The notes under the pieces were generated by a model, which had not been told where the DNA came from, ran no database searches, and saw nothing but the letters and a program-made list of their open reading frames with translations. Shown piece by piece: positions 8,212 through 16,365 of a stretch of 26,994 nt of DNA. Source of the DNA: JBNJGB01 sp051747385 (lineage in GTDB: Bacteria > Myxococcota_A > UBA9042 > PHBI01 > JACKFB01); contig JBNJGB010000055.1 of the NCBI GenBank assembly GCA_051747385.1, forward strand, positions 1-26,994. Direction: 5' to 3'. Positions within the stretch are counted from its first letter, which is position 1. Each line of letters begins with the position of its first letter. The position numbers and the translations under genes are program-made.

Positions 8212-10149
8212 TCAGCGCCCCGCGCAGTAGCTCAGGTGGCGGCGCGCGTTCGTGCTGTCCGGGCGGACGCGCAGGGCGTGGGCGAAGCAGTCGGCCGCCT
8301 CGTCCCAGCGGGCGAGGAAGCGCAGGCACAGCCCGCGGTTGAACCACGCGTTGTAGCAGTCCGGACGCACGTCCAGGTACGCGGAGAAGGCCTCCTCGCT
8401 GTTCGACCAACGGTCCATGTCGTACAGGACGTCGGCGCGGCGGTACAGGGACTCCTCCCGCCGCGGCGCGGCCTCCAGCACCGCCTCGAAGCACGCCAGG
8501 GCCTCGCGGAGGCGGCCCGCGGCCTGGAGGGCCTGACCCATGTACTCCCGGGTGAAGAGGTCCCCCGGGTCGAGGCGCAGGCTCCGGCGATAGCAGCGCA
8601 CGGCCTCCTCGTGGCGGTCGAGGCGCTCGAGGCAGAAGGCCTTCTGGTTGTAGATGTACGGCGAGTCGGACTTGAGGCTCAGCGCCCGGTCCAGGCACGG
8701 CAGGGCGGCCTCGAAGCGCTGCAGGCGATAGAGCACGTAGCCCTTGTAGTACCAGGTGTAGGGATCCGTCGGCTGGAGGCGGAGGGCGCGGTCGTAGGCC
8801 TCCAAGGCGTCGTCGTGCTGCCCCCCGTCCCAGAGCAGCGAGCCGCGCAGCCTGTGCAGCCGCCAGTTCGACGGGTCGTTGGCCAGGGCCCGGCCCGCCG
8901 CGCGCAGGGCCTCCTGCACCCGGCCCTCCTCCTTGAGGCAGTTCGCCTTCAGGTACAGGGCCTGGGCGTGGCCCGGCAGGAGTGTGAGCAGCTCGGTGAG
9001 CAGCTCCATCGCCTCCTCCCGCCGGTTGGAGAAGTACGTGACCTCCGCCCGCTGGAGCAGGCGTTCCGGAGCGGCCTCGGTGGCGCCCCGGCGCCGGAGG
9101 CGCTCCAGGATCGCCCTCCCCCGGGCCCGGAACCACGGGCGCTCCTCCCGCCGGACATAGGCCTCGAGCAGGGGGATGAAGCGGCGGGTCCCGGTGGTCT
9201 CGGCGCCATCCAGGGTCGCCGTCGTCAGCCGCGCCGACGTGGTGGCGTCCAGCTCCGTGATGGCCCGCGCGAGCACCTGGTAGGCCCGCATGTCGCCCAG
9301 GCGGTAGAGCATGGCCGCCAGCCCGAGGCGCTCGACGCGAGGGGCGAGCCTCATCATGTCGTGCAGGGCGTCCGCGTCCGAGGCCACCGCGATCTCCTCC
9401 AGCGTCCGCACCGCCCGGGCGCGCGCCGTCTCGGAGCCGTGGATGAGGATGGAGCGCAGTGTGCGGATGCCCAGTGCCCGGTGGCCGAGGCGCATCAGGG
9501 CGCCCAGGATCTCCAGGCGGCTGTCGAGGGAGCCCGTGCGCGACAGGGCGTGCTCCAGAGGGCCCACCGCCTCCACGGCGCCGCTCCGTCCCAAAATGCG
9601 CGCGGCGAGGCCGCACGAGTCGTCGTCGCGGAGCAGGGGGATCAGGGCGTCCGCCAGCAGGTTCCGGCGGAGGCTCAGCCGATCCAGCATGCCGTCCAGG
9701 GCCCGGAGCAGATCCGGGGCGCGGTGGGGATCCACCTGGTCCATCGCGAGGAGCACGTCACGGGGCTCCTCGGGCTCCGGCACCACCTCGAGGCAGGGGC
9801 GCGGCGTGACGGGGACCAGGACGACGGCGGTCTCGAGCGGATCGCCCGGCATCCCGCCCAGGAGGCCGAGGAGCCTGCGGCTGCCGTCACCGGACAGGGC
9901 GGGGTGGTCCAAAACGGCCGGCGGCGCGTCGTCCAGGGCCTCCGGGAGGTGGTGCAATGCGCGCCGCAGCGATCCCAGCTCCACGCGGAGGTGCTCGTCC
10001 CGCCGCTCGATCTCCAGCCCGTGTCGGACCAGGTAGCCGCGGATGCTCGGGTTCGCGAGGAGCTCGGCGAGCGGACGCCCGGCCCCCGATGGTACCGGGA
10101 GCGGGGTGCCGTCCCGGGCCTCCAGGGTCGCCGTGGCATCGTCCGCCAT
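8212..10149 (-). CDS. HEAT-like/TPR repeat protein
   Basis: A 645-residue cytoplasmic protein with no signal peptide or membrane segment. Residues 1-150 are of unclear fold. About 150-340 is a run of helical pairs rich in Leu, Ala and Arg that looks like HEAT/Armadillo repeats (for example AARILGRSGAVEAVGPLEHAL). From about 355 to the end are seven or so tetratricopeptide repeats with the usual W/Y-x-G-Y/A-A-P spacing (DALEAYDRALRLQPTDPYTW and similar). Such solenoids bind partner proteins. The ATG at 10149 is preferred; AGGA lies 7 bases upstream, but it overlaps a candidate -10 element. The gene is divergent from the pseudokinase-TPR gene with 114 bases between, which suggests joint regulation and perhaps a shared pathway. 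Confidence 0.8.
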   Translation of the reverse strand: MADDATATLEARDGTPLPVPSGAGRPLAELLANPSIRGYLVRHGLEIERRDEHLRVELGSLRRALHHLPEALDDAPPAVLDHPALSGDGSRRLLGLLGGMPGDPLETAVVLVPVTPRPCLEVVPEPEEPRDVLLAMDQVDPHRAPDLLRALDGMLDRLSLRRNLLADALIPLLRDDDSCGLAARILGRSGAVEAVGPLEHALSRTGSLDSRLEILGALMRLGHRALGIRTLRSILIHGSETARARAVRTLEEIAVASDADALHDMMRLAPRVERLGLAAMLYRLGDMRAYQVLARAITELDATTSARLTTATLDGAETTGTRRFIPLLEAYVRREERPWFRARGRAILERLRRRGATEAAPERLLQRAEVTYFSNRREEAMELLTELLTLLPGHAQALYLKANCLKEEGRVQEALRAAGRALANDPSNWRLHRLRGSLLWDGGQHDDALEAYDRALRLQPTDPYTWYYKGYVLYRLQRFEAALPCLDRALSLKSDSPYIYNQKAFCLERLDRHEEAVRCYRRSLRLDPGDLFTREYMGQALQAAGRLREALACFEAVLEAAPRREESLYRRADVLYDMDRWSNSEEAFSAYLDVRPDCYNAWFNRGLCLRFLARWDEAADCFAHALRVRPDSTNARRHLSYCAGR

Positions 10150-10155
10150 GACCAC

Positions 10156-10184
10156 ATCCTAGGGCGCCCGCACGACACGGATCA
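10156..10184 (-). promoter_or_regulatory. Candidate promoter of the HEAT/TPR gene
   Basis: On the minus strand TTGATC is followed after 17 bases by CTAGGA, which ends 7 bases before the ATG at 10149. If used, the transcript would begin at or next to the start codon. CTAGGA also contains the only Shine-Dalgarno-like bases, so the element may instead be a ribosome site. Confidence 0.35.
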
Positions 10185-10225
10185 ACGACGCGGACATCCG
10201 CCGTGACACGGCCACATCGCGTTCC

Positions 10226-10253
10226 TTGGCCGCCCCCTCGCGCTGGGTTAGCC
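10226..10253 (+). promoter_or_regulatory. Candidate promoter of the pseudokinase gene
   Basis: TTGGCC (10226-10231), 16-base spacer, TTAGCC (10248-10253), only 10 bases before the ATG at 10264. There is no Shine-Dalgarno in the gap, which fits a leaderless or near-leaderless mRNA. Confidence 0.4.
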
Positions 10254-10263
10254 TCTGCCTCCC

Positions 10264-12840
10264 ATGGTCGACCACATGATAGGGCCCTACCGGCTGATGG
10301 AGCTCCGCGAGCGCGGCGCGACGACGGAGGTCCACCTGGCCTGGGACACCCGCCTGAACCAGCGCGTGGAGCTGACCCGCATGCCGCTGCTGCGGCGGGC
10401 GGACGACGAGGAGACATGGCGCCGCTTCCTCGAGGTGATGCGTCGCCTCACGGGCCTCCAGCATCCGTCGCTGCAGGTGCCGACCGGGTTCGCCTCCCCG
10501 TCCGCGGACGCGGCGTGGTTCGTCACGGACCACGCGGACGGCGAGCGGCTCCGGGACCTGATGGAGCGCACGGGGCGGCTGCCCTGGCGGGTGATGGCGC
10601 TGCTCCTGCACGAGGTCGCGACCCCCCTCGCCTGGGCCCACGGGCACGGCGTCGCACACGGTCGCCTGGCGCCGGAGCGTGTGATCGTCGAGCCGACCGG
10701 ACGCGTCACGCTCGGGCCGCTCGACGTGGCGGCCCGTGTCCTGCTCGGTGCAGGAGCCGGGCCCGACGACGCGGCCGCACTGTACGACGACGTCCCCTAT
10801 GTCGCGCCCGAGGCCCTCGCGGGGGGCGCCCCGACCATGAAGGGGGACCTCTTCTCCCTGGGCGCCATGGCCTGGGAGATGGTCACGGGCCGTCGCCTGT
10901 TCGGCAGCTCGGAGGACGTGCGGCGGCACGCCCGAGCCCAGCGCATGGCCCCCGATCCCGGCGAGCTCGTCGAGGGCCTCCCCCTGCACCTGCGCCGCCT
11001 CATCCAGGCGCTGCTGGCCGTGGATCCCGAGCTCCGGCCCACGGACGCGCGTTTCGTGCGGGACAAGCTCACGGAGGTCCTGCGGGGGGCCGGGCTGAAC
11101 GATCCGCGGGCGTCGCTCCGGGAGTGGCTGGAGCGGGAGGGCCGCGCCGAGGGGCGACCGCGCTCGGAGACCCGGCCCGGCTTCAAGGGGCCCGCGGCGC
11201 GCACGGGGGATCGCCGCAGGGAGGTCACCGGCCCGGGGACGAGCCCCCCGACCGAGCCCTACATGGCCGCGGTCGGGGCGTCGGAGGTGGACGAGACCCC
11301 GGCCGAGGAGGGCGTGGCGTCCGGCGCGGACCTGTGGACGGAGCCCGCAGCCCGCCACGAGATCCCGGAGCGCTCCACCCTGCGGGTCGCCGCGCTGCTG
11401 GCGCTCCTGGTGGTGGCCCTGGGCGTCGGCCTCTGGATCGTCTTCCGCCAGGGCGACGAGGGGGGCGGTGCGGCCGGTCGGTCAGCCCGCGTCGAGGGGG
11501 CCACGGCCCCGGCGCCCGCTACCACGAAGGTATCGCGGCAGCTTCCGCCGGAGGCGGACGTGGAGGCGGTCGGGGCGCCGCCCAGGGATCGGGCGGAGGC
11601 GTTCACTCGGAAGGCCGAGAGCCTCCTGGAGGCGGGGAACGCGTCCCTGGCCGAGGACATGGCTCGGGAGGGGCTGGAGCAGGGGGGCGAGGACGACTCC
11701 GGCCTGAAGCTCTCCCTGGGCCGGGCCCTCGCGGAACAGGGCCGCGTGGACGCGGCGGTGGAGGCCTTGCTCGCGGCGGACGAGGAGGAGGTGGGCGCGA
11801 CGCGGGGGCACGTGGAGGCGGGGTTCGCCCTGGCCCAGGCGGGGCGCTGCGAGGACGCGCTGCCCATCTTCGACGAGGCGGCGCGCCGGGGACTCGACAG
11901 CGCCGAGCTTCACAAGCTCACCGGGAACTGCCACCTGCTGGTCGGAGATCCGGAGGAGGCCATCGCCTCCCTGGAGGTGGCCGAGGCGAAGACGCAGGGC
12001 GACCTGGACGTGCTCGTGCCCCTGGCCACCGCGCTCGAGCAGGCCGGGCGCCTGGAGGAGGCCCGCGGGTACCTGGAGCGCGCGCTCGAGGTGGCGCCGG
12101 AAGCGCGCCGCGTCCACGTGGCGCTGGCGCGCATCGAGGCGAAGACCGGGCAGGGCGGGCGGGCGGTCGCGCGCCTGGACGGCACGGAGGACCCGGACGC
12201 GCCGGCGGATCCCGACGCCCTGGAGGTTCGGGCTCACGCGGCCTTCGAGGCGGGCCGCTACGGGGCGGCTGCGAAGGCGTATCGGCGGGCCATCGAGGCG
12301 GCCGGCGAGGACGCGGATCCGGACCTGGTGCGGAACTACGCCGTCGCCATGGACCGGGCCGGTTACACGCGCGCGGCCATCGACGCCTATCGGGACGCTG
12401 TCGATCGCATCCCCGACGATCCCGAGCTGTCGCATCGCCTGGGCGTCCTCCTGGCGGAGGAGGGCCGGCATCGGGCGGCCATCCGGGCCCTGGAGGACGC
12501 GCTGCGTGCCGATCCGGGGCGGTGGAAGGCCCGGTTCCGGAAGGGCCTGTCGGAGCTGGAGTCCGGGCAGCCCGAGGACGCCGCGCGCACCTTCGGCGAG
12601 GTGGTGGAGCAGCGGCCGTCGGACGTGGCGGCCCTGCAGAACCTGGGCAAGGCGCAGGTGGACGCCGACCGTCGCGAGGCGGCCCTGGAGACCTTCGGGC
12701 GCCTGGCGGACCTGAGGCCCGACGACCCCTCGCCCGTGTTGACGATGGCCGCCCTCGCACAGAGGATGGAGCGCACCGAGGAGGCGAGCAGGCTCCTCCG
12801 GGAAGCCTGCAACCGCGGGGCCAGGGAGGCGTGTGAGTGA
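10264..12840 (+). CDS. Membrane-spanning pseudokinase with extracytoplasmic TPRs
   Basis: An 858-residue protein. Residues 6-275 have the fold pattern of a bacterial Ser/Thr (Hanks-type) kinase: IGPYRLMELRERG, AHGRLAPERVIV, YVAPEAL, the GDLFSLGAMAWEMVTG helix and LRPTDARFV. The catalytic residues are replaced: the VAIK Lys by Thr38, the HRD Asp by Arg134, the following Asn by Arg139 and the DFG Asp by Pro152. The Gly-rich loop is degenerate. It is therefore predicted to be inactive as a kinase. A linker rich in Pro and Glu leads to one transmembrane helix (about 373-394). Residues 430-855 are TPR units, presumably in the periplasm. Active kinases of this layout are common in myxobacteria. The last four bases (GTGA) overlap the start of the ferredoxin gene, so the two are translationally coupled. 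Confidence 0.88.
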   Translation: MVDHMIGPYRLMELRERGATTEVHLAWDTRLNQRVELTRMPLLRRADDEETWRRFLEVMRRLTGLQHPSLQVPTGFASPSADAAWFVTDHADGERLRDLMERTGRLPWRVMALLLHEVATPLAWAHGHGVAHGRLAPERVIVEPTGRVTLGPLDVAARVLLGAGAGPDDAAALYDDVPYVAPEALAGGAPTMKGDLFSLGAMAWEMVTGRRLFGSSEDVRRHARAQRMAPDPGELVEGLPLHLRRLIQALLAVDPELRPTDARFVRDKLTEVLRGAGLNDPRASLREWLEREGRAEGRPRSETRPGFKGPAARTGDRRREVTGPGTSPPTEPYMAAVGASEVDETPAEEGVASGADLWTEPAARHEIPERSTLRVAALLALLVVALGVGLWIVFRQGDEGGGAAGRSARVEGATAPAPATTKVSRQLPPEADVEAVGAPPRDRAEAFTRKAESLLEAGNASLAEDMAREGLEQGGEDDSGLKLSLGRALAEQGRVDAAVEALLAADEEEVGATRGHVEAGFALAQAGRCEDALPIFDEAARRGLDSAELHKLTGNCHLLVGDPEEAIASLEVAEAKTQGDLDVLVPLATALEQAGRLEEARGYLERALEVAPEARRVHVALARIEAKTGQGGRAVARLDGTEDPDAPADPDALEVRAHAAFEAGRYGAAAKAYRRAIEAAGEDADPDLVRNYAVAMDRAGYTRAAIDAYRDAVDRIPDDPELSHRLGVLLAEEGRHRAAIRALEDALRADPGRWKARFRKGLSELESGQPEDAARTFGEVVEQRPSDVAALQNLGKAQVDADRREAALETFGRLADLRPDDPSPVLTMAALAQRMERTEEASRLLREACNRGAREACE

Positions 12841-13169
12841 GCGTCGGCTACGACAAGCACATCTTCGTGTGCATGAACGAGCGGCGGGCCGGACATCCCC
12901 GCGGCTGCTGCCTCGAGCGGGGCAGCGGCGAGGTCCGCGCGCGCCTGAAGGCCCTCATCGCCAGGCACGGCCTGAAGGGCCGCGTTCGCGCCAACAAGGC
13001 GGGGTGTCTCGACTACTGCGAGCACGGGCCCACGGTCGTCGTGTACCCCGACGGCGTCTGGTACGGCCGCGTGACGGTAGAGGACGCCGACCGCATCTTC
13101 GAGGAGCACGTGCTGCACGACCGGGTGGTGGAGGACTGCCTCCTGCGCCCGGACGAGGAAGAGAGCTGA
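12837..13169 (+). CDS. Thioredoxin-like 2Fe-2S ferredoxin
   Basis: A 110-residue protein of the thioredoxin-like ferredoxin family. The four cluster ligands are C12, C24, C57 and C61, in the family's order: an HIFVCMNER start, RGCC, then KAGCLDYCEHGP. The segment TVVVYPDGVWYGRVTVEDADRIFEEH closes the domain as usual. It carries one electron and often partners small redox enzymes. The GTG at 12837 overlaps the pseudokinase stop (GTGA), and its own stop overlaps the next ATG (TGATG). The three genes thus form a coupled chain, an unusual context for this ferredoxin. Confidence 0.9.
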   Translation: MSVGYDKHIFVCMNERRAGHPRGCCLERGSGEVRARLKALIARHGLKGRVRANKAGCLDYCEHGPTVVVYPDGVWYGRVTVEDADRIFEEHVLHDRVVEDCLLRPDEEES

Positions 13170-13360
13170 TGGCCAAAGGCAAGGGCAAGGGCAAGGGCAA
13201 GGGCAAGGGAAGCCTGATGGGGATGCGCTCCGGCTTCAAGAACGTCGCCGGCACCAGCAGGAAGAAGGGACGCGGCAAGGACCCCGACTTCATCACGGTG
13301 CTCACGTGGGTGTTCGGGGTCGCGTTCCTCGTCTTCCTGGTCTGGTCCCTGAGCCGGTAG
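13169..13360 (+). CDS. KG-repeat, single-helix microprotein
   Basis: A 63-residue protein that begins with an alternating Lys-Gly run (residues 3-14), continues with a basic stretch and ends in one hydrophobic helix (about 41-60) that stops three residues before the C-terminus, a tail-anchored layout. The KG run is encoded by five perfect GGCAAG hexamers. The ATG overlaps the ferredoxin stop by one base (TGATG) and GAGGAAGAG lies just upstream as ribosome site. The positive N-terminus should stay in the cytoplasm. No family was recognised. Because it is coupled to the ferredoxin and pseudokinase it may act with them at the membrane; this is inference. Confidence 0.75.
   Translation: MAKGKGKGKGKGKGSLMGMRSGFKNVAGTSRKKGRGKDPDFITVLTWVFGVAFLVFLVWSLSR
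13178..13207 (+). repeat. (GGCAAG)5 hexanucleotide array
   Basis: Five perfect hexamer copies inside the microprotein gene. Slippage would change the number of Lys-Gly pairs without breaking the frame. Confidence 0.9.
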
Positions 13361-13366
13361 GCCGCG

Positions 13367-15436
13367 CTACTCGACGAGCGTGGCGGCGACGGCGTCCGGA
13401 TCGGTGGTCGGGGTGCGGCAGGCATAGTCGCGGCACACCCACGCCCGGGCGCTGCCGTCCGCGTCGGCCGTGCGATCCGCCACGAGGCCGTCCGCCAGGG
13501 CGTCCGGGCCCTCACCGCGGGCCGACAGCTGCGCGAGGACTGTGCGTGGGGCGTACAGCCTCACGGCCTCGGCCAGGAGCCTGCGGCGTCCCGCGGGATC
13601 GCCGGCCACGACGACCTCGGAGGCGGGGCCCATGGCCAGGTCCGCGGCGCACAGGAGGTGCCCGAAGCCGGCGGGATTGCGCGTGGCGTCCGGGAGGTGC
13701 GCGGCGAGGGTGGTCACGGCCAGGACGTGCAGATCGCTCCGGCCCGTGAGGATGGACAGCCGGGTGAGGGCCTCCGCGGCCATGGAGGCGCCCGAGGGCG
13801 TCGAGGCGTCCCAGGACGAGTGGAGGCGCACCACCACGTCCTCGCGACCGGGCGGCGAGAAGAACCAGCGTCCGGAGTCCCCGTCGGCGAAGCGCGAGAT
13901 CATCGCCTCGGCGACGAGGAGGGCGGTCTCCAGCCAGCGGCCCTCGCCCGTGGCCTCGTACAGGCGCGTCAGGCCGTCCGCCAGGGCGGCGTGGTCGTCC
14001 AGGTAGCCGTCGAACCGGGCCCGGCCGTCCTTGAAGCTCCGCAGGCACGACCCGTCGTCCCGCACCATCTCGTCGCAGAGGAAGGCGGCGGCGCGGGAGG
14101 CGGCCTCCGCCCACTCGGGGCGGTCGAAGGCCAGGGCCGCGCGGGCCATCGAGCCGACGAGCATGCCGTTCCACGCCGTGAGGATCTTGTCGTCCCGGTC
14201 GGGGCGCACCCGCTGCTCGCGGCGGCCGAAGAGAAGCTCGCGGCCCCGGACCAGGGTCGGCACCACCTCCGCGGATGGGATGCCCAGCTCGCGGGCCGCC
14301 TCGCTCGGATCCATGGCGACGTGGAGGATGTTGCGGCCCTCGAAGTTCCCGGCCTCCGTGACGCCGTAGACGGTCTCGAAGAGATCCGCCCGGTCCGGCC
14401 CGAGGGGCTCCAGGACCTCGCGGACCTCGTCCAGGTCCCAGACGAAGAAGCGCCCCTCCTCGCCCTCGCTGTCGGCGTCCTGGGTACTGTAGAAGCCGCC
14501 CTCCGGCGCCTGCATCTCCCGGAGGAGGTACGCCACCGTCTCCGCGACCACCTCCGCGTGCCGGCGATGGCCCGCCACCTGCCAGGCCTCCGTGTACAGC
14601 CCCAGGAGCGAGGCGTTGTCGTAGAGCATCTTCTCGAAGTGCGGCACGAGCCACCGCTCGTCCACGGTGTACCGGTGGAAGCCGCCGCCGAGGTGGTCGT
14701 AGATGCCGCCGGCGGCCATCCGGTCGCAGGTGTGCAGGGCGGCGTCCCGGAGGTGCTCCTCGCCGGACCGGCGCCAGGCCCGCAGCATGAGCGAGAGGTT
14801 CGAGGCGCTGGGGAACTTCGGCCGCGTCCCGAAGCCGCCCCAGCGCGGATCGTAGCGGGCGTGGACCGCCTCGGCGAGCCGGGCGAACAGCTCCTCGTCG
14901 GGCAGGCCGTCGGCGCGCTCCTGCGGGCGGGTGACCCGGGCGACGTGCTTCAGGAGGGTGTCGCCCTGCTCCTCGGCGACGTCCCGCCGCTGCTCCCATG
15001 CGTCCGCGATGCCCTGGAGGATCTGCGGGAAGGAGGGCATCCCGTAGCGCGGCTCCTTGGGGAAGTACGTCCCGCCCCAGAAGGGCTTCAGGTTCGGCGT
15101 GAGGAAGACGGTCAGGGGCCAGCCGCCCATGCCCTCGCGCATGAGCTGGACCGAGGTCTGGTAGATCTGGTCCAGGTCCGGCCGCTCCTCCCGGTCGACC
15201 TTCACGTTGACGAACCAGCGGTTCATCAGCGAGGCGATGCGCTCGTCCTCGAAGGACTCGTGGGCCATCACGTGGCACCAGTGGCACGCGGAGTAGCCCA
15301 CCGACAGGAGGATGGGGCGGTCGGTGCGGCGGGCCTCCTCGATGGCCTCGTCGCACCACGGCCACCAGTCCACCGGGTTGTCGGCGTGCTGCAGCAGGTA
15401 CGGTGACGTCTCGCCGCCGAGGCGATTGCGGCCCAT
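13367..15436 (-). CDS. YyaL/SSP411-type thioredoxin-domain protein
   Basis: A 689-residue member of the DUF255 family (B. subtilis YyaL, human SPATA20). The N-terminal thioredoxin-like domain has NPVDWWPW and the C51-H-W-C54 motif with its usual surroundings (SACHWCHVMAHESFED), and MGGWPLTVFLTP. The remainder is the helical barrel resembling glycoside hydrolases and N-acyl-glucosamine epimerases, with GGGFHRYTVD, HFEKMLYDNA and DDKILTAWNGM. The family's substrate is not established. The length is typical and AGGAG precedes the ATG. The stop faces that of the KG microprotein with 6 bases between. Upstream at 15453-15470 lies an 18-base inverted repeat (CTGTGGGG/CCCCTACAG) that could be a site for regulation or a weak terminator of the gene before it. 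Confidence 0.93.
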   Translation of the reverse strand: MGRNRLGGETSPYLLQHADNPVDWWPWCDEAIEEARRTDRPILLSVGYSACHWCHVMAHESFEDERIASLMNRWFVNVKVDREERPDLDQIYQTSVQLMREGMGGWPLTVFLTPNLKPFWGGTYFPKEPRYGMPSFPQILQGIADAWEQRRDVAEEQGDTLLKHVARVTRPQERADGLPDEELFARLAEAVHARYDPRWGGFGTRPKFPSASNLSLMLRAWRRSGEEHLRDAALHTCDRMAAGGIYDHLGGGFHRYTVDERWLVPHFEKMLYDNASLLGLYTEAWQVAGHRRHAEVVAETVAYLLREMQAPEGGFYSTQDADSEGEEGRFFVWDLDEVREVLEPLGPDRADLFETVYGVTEAGNFEGRNILHVAMDPSEAARELGIPSAEVVPTLVRGRELLFGRREQRVRPDRDDKILTAWNGMLVGSMARAALAFDRPEWAEAASRAAAFLCDEMVRDDGSCLRSFKDGRARFDGYLDDHAALADGLTRLYEATGEGRWLETALLVAEAMISRFADGDSGRWFFSPPGREDVVVRLHSSWDASTPSGASMAAEALTRLSILTGRSDLHVLAVTTLAAHLPDATRNPAGFGHLLCAADLAMGPASEVVVAGDPAGRRRLLAEAVRLYAPRTVLAQLSARGEGPDALADGLVADRTADADGSARAWVCRDYACRTPTTDPDAVAATLVE

Positions 15437-15520
15437 GCGGTGCTCCTCGTGCCTGTGGGGACCCCTACAGGGTGGGGGGCGGGCGGCGAGATGTCACGGA
15501 CAGGCCGTCCGGCGGGCGCG

Positions 15521-16333
15521 CTACCGCAGGTCGCGGTACCACTTCGTGCGCTCGACGACCTTCTCGAGCTGCTCCTGGGCCAGGTTCAGCTCCAGGGGCT
15601 CCTTCGCGATGGGCTCCAGACACTCTCCGAGGGCGCGCTGGACCCGTCGCGGGCCCAGGTCGGCGAGGACGTAGGCCTCCTCGAGGAGGGACCTCACCAC
15701 CAGGAGCATCTGCTTGCCGGCCTTCACCGGGGCCGACCAGCGGGTCACCTCCTCGTCGATCTCGTCCCACTGGTCCTGGTAGACCGTGCCGCCGGCGTCC
15801 GCCTTGGCCTCCAGCTCCTCGGTCTCGTCCTTCAGCTTCTTCAGCTCCTCGTTCCCCTCTGCGATGAGCTTCTCGGCCGGCGCGCGCACCTCGGCGATGA
15901 GCTGGCACAGCTCCTCGGGGGCCTCCTCCATCGACTCCGGCTCGCGTCCGATGCCGAACTGCGTGAGGGGCTCGACCCATGGGTCGACTAGCTTCTGCTC
16001 CTCCGGTTCCTCCAGGTCCATGCGCTTCAGCATGGCGATCATCTCGGCCCGCTCGTTGTAGATGGAGCGCAGCTGGCCCTTGCCCATCCGCCAGACCAGC
16101 TCGAACTTCTCCCGGGGGTCGTCCGGGTTCACGTCCGGTTCGGGCTGGTTCAGCTTCGCCTCCTGGCGCTTCTCGTACTTCTCGCGGAGGGTCGCCTCGC
16201 CCGCCCCGGCGGACTCCTCGGGCTCGTCGTCCTCGAAGACGACCTCGACGTGGCTCTCCTCGTCCCTGTTGCAGGCCTGCAGGGCGGGAGCGACGAGGAC
16301 GCAGAGGAGCGTGAGCGTGACCGTGCGACGCAT
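15521..16333 (-). CDS. Coiled-coil lipoprotein
   Basis: A 270-residue protein with a basic start, a hydrophobic stretch and lipobox LQAC (lipid on Cys21), followed by an acidic linker. Most of the rest is charged and helical with heptad-like stretches (about residues 130-185, rich in Glu and Lys), so a coiled coil is likely. GGAGG precedes the ATG at 16333. The gene follows the amidase gene after 32 bases in the same direction and precedes the YyaL gene by 84, so the three probably share a transcript. No family was recognised. Confidence 0.75.
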   Translation of the reverse strand: MRRTVTLTLLCVLVAPALQACNRDEESHVEVVFEDDEPEESAGAGEATLREKYEKRQEAKLNQPEPDVNPDDPREKFELVWRMGKGQLRSIYNERAEMIAMLKRMDLEEPEEQKLVDPWVEPLTQFGIGREPESMEEAPEELCQLIAEVRAPAEKLIAEGNEELKKLKDETEELEAKADAGGTVYQDQWDEIDEEVTRWSAPVKAGKQMLLVVRSLLEEAYVLADLGPRRVQRALGECLEPIAKEPLELNLAQEQLEKVVERTKWYRDLR

Positions 16334-16365
16334 GGGGCCTCCGGCTGGGGCTGGTTCGTGGGGGT

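Noticed and set aside
7630..10206. Plus-strand open frame of 858 codons over pyk and the HEAT/TPR gene
   Set aside because: Antisense shadow across two well-supported minus-strand genes; no motif or ribosome site.
10203..12836. Second plus-strand frame of 877 codons over the pseudokinase gene
   Set aside because: Gly/Arg/Pro-rich shadow in another frame of the same strand. The frame from 10264 has kinase, TM and TPR features.
13178..13207. CRISPR-like array
   Set aside because: Contiguous hexamers without spacers; no CRISPR repeat/spacer structure or cas gene occurs in the window.
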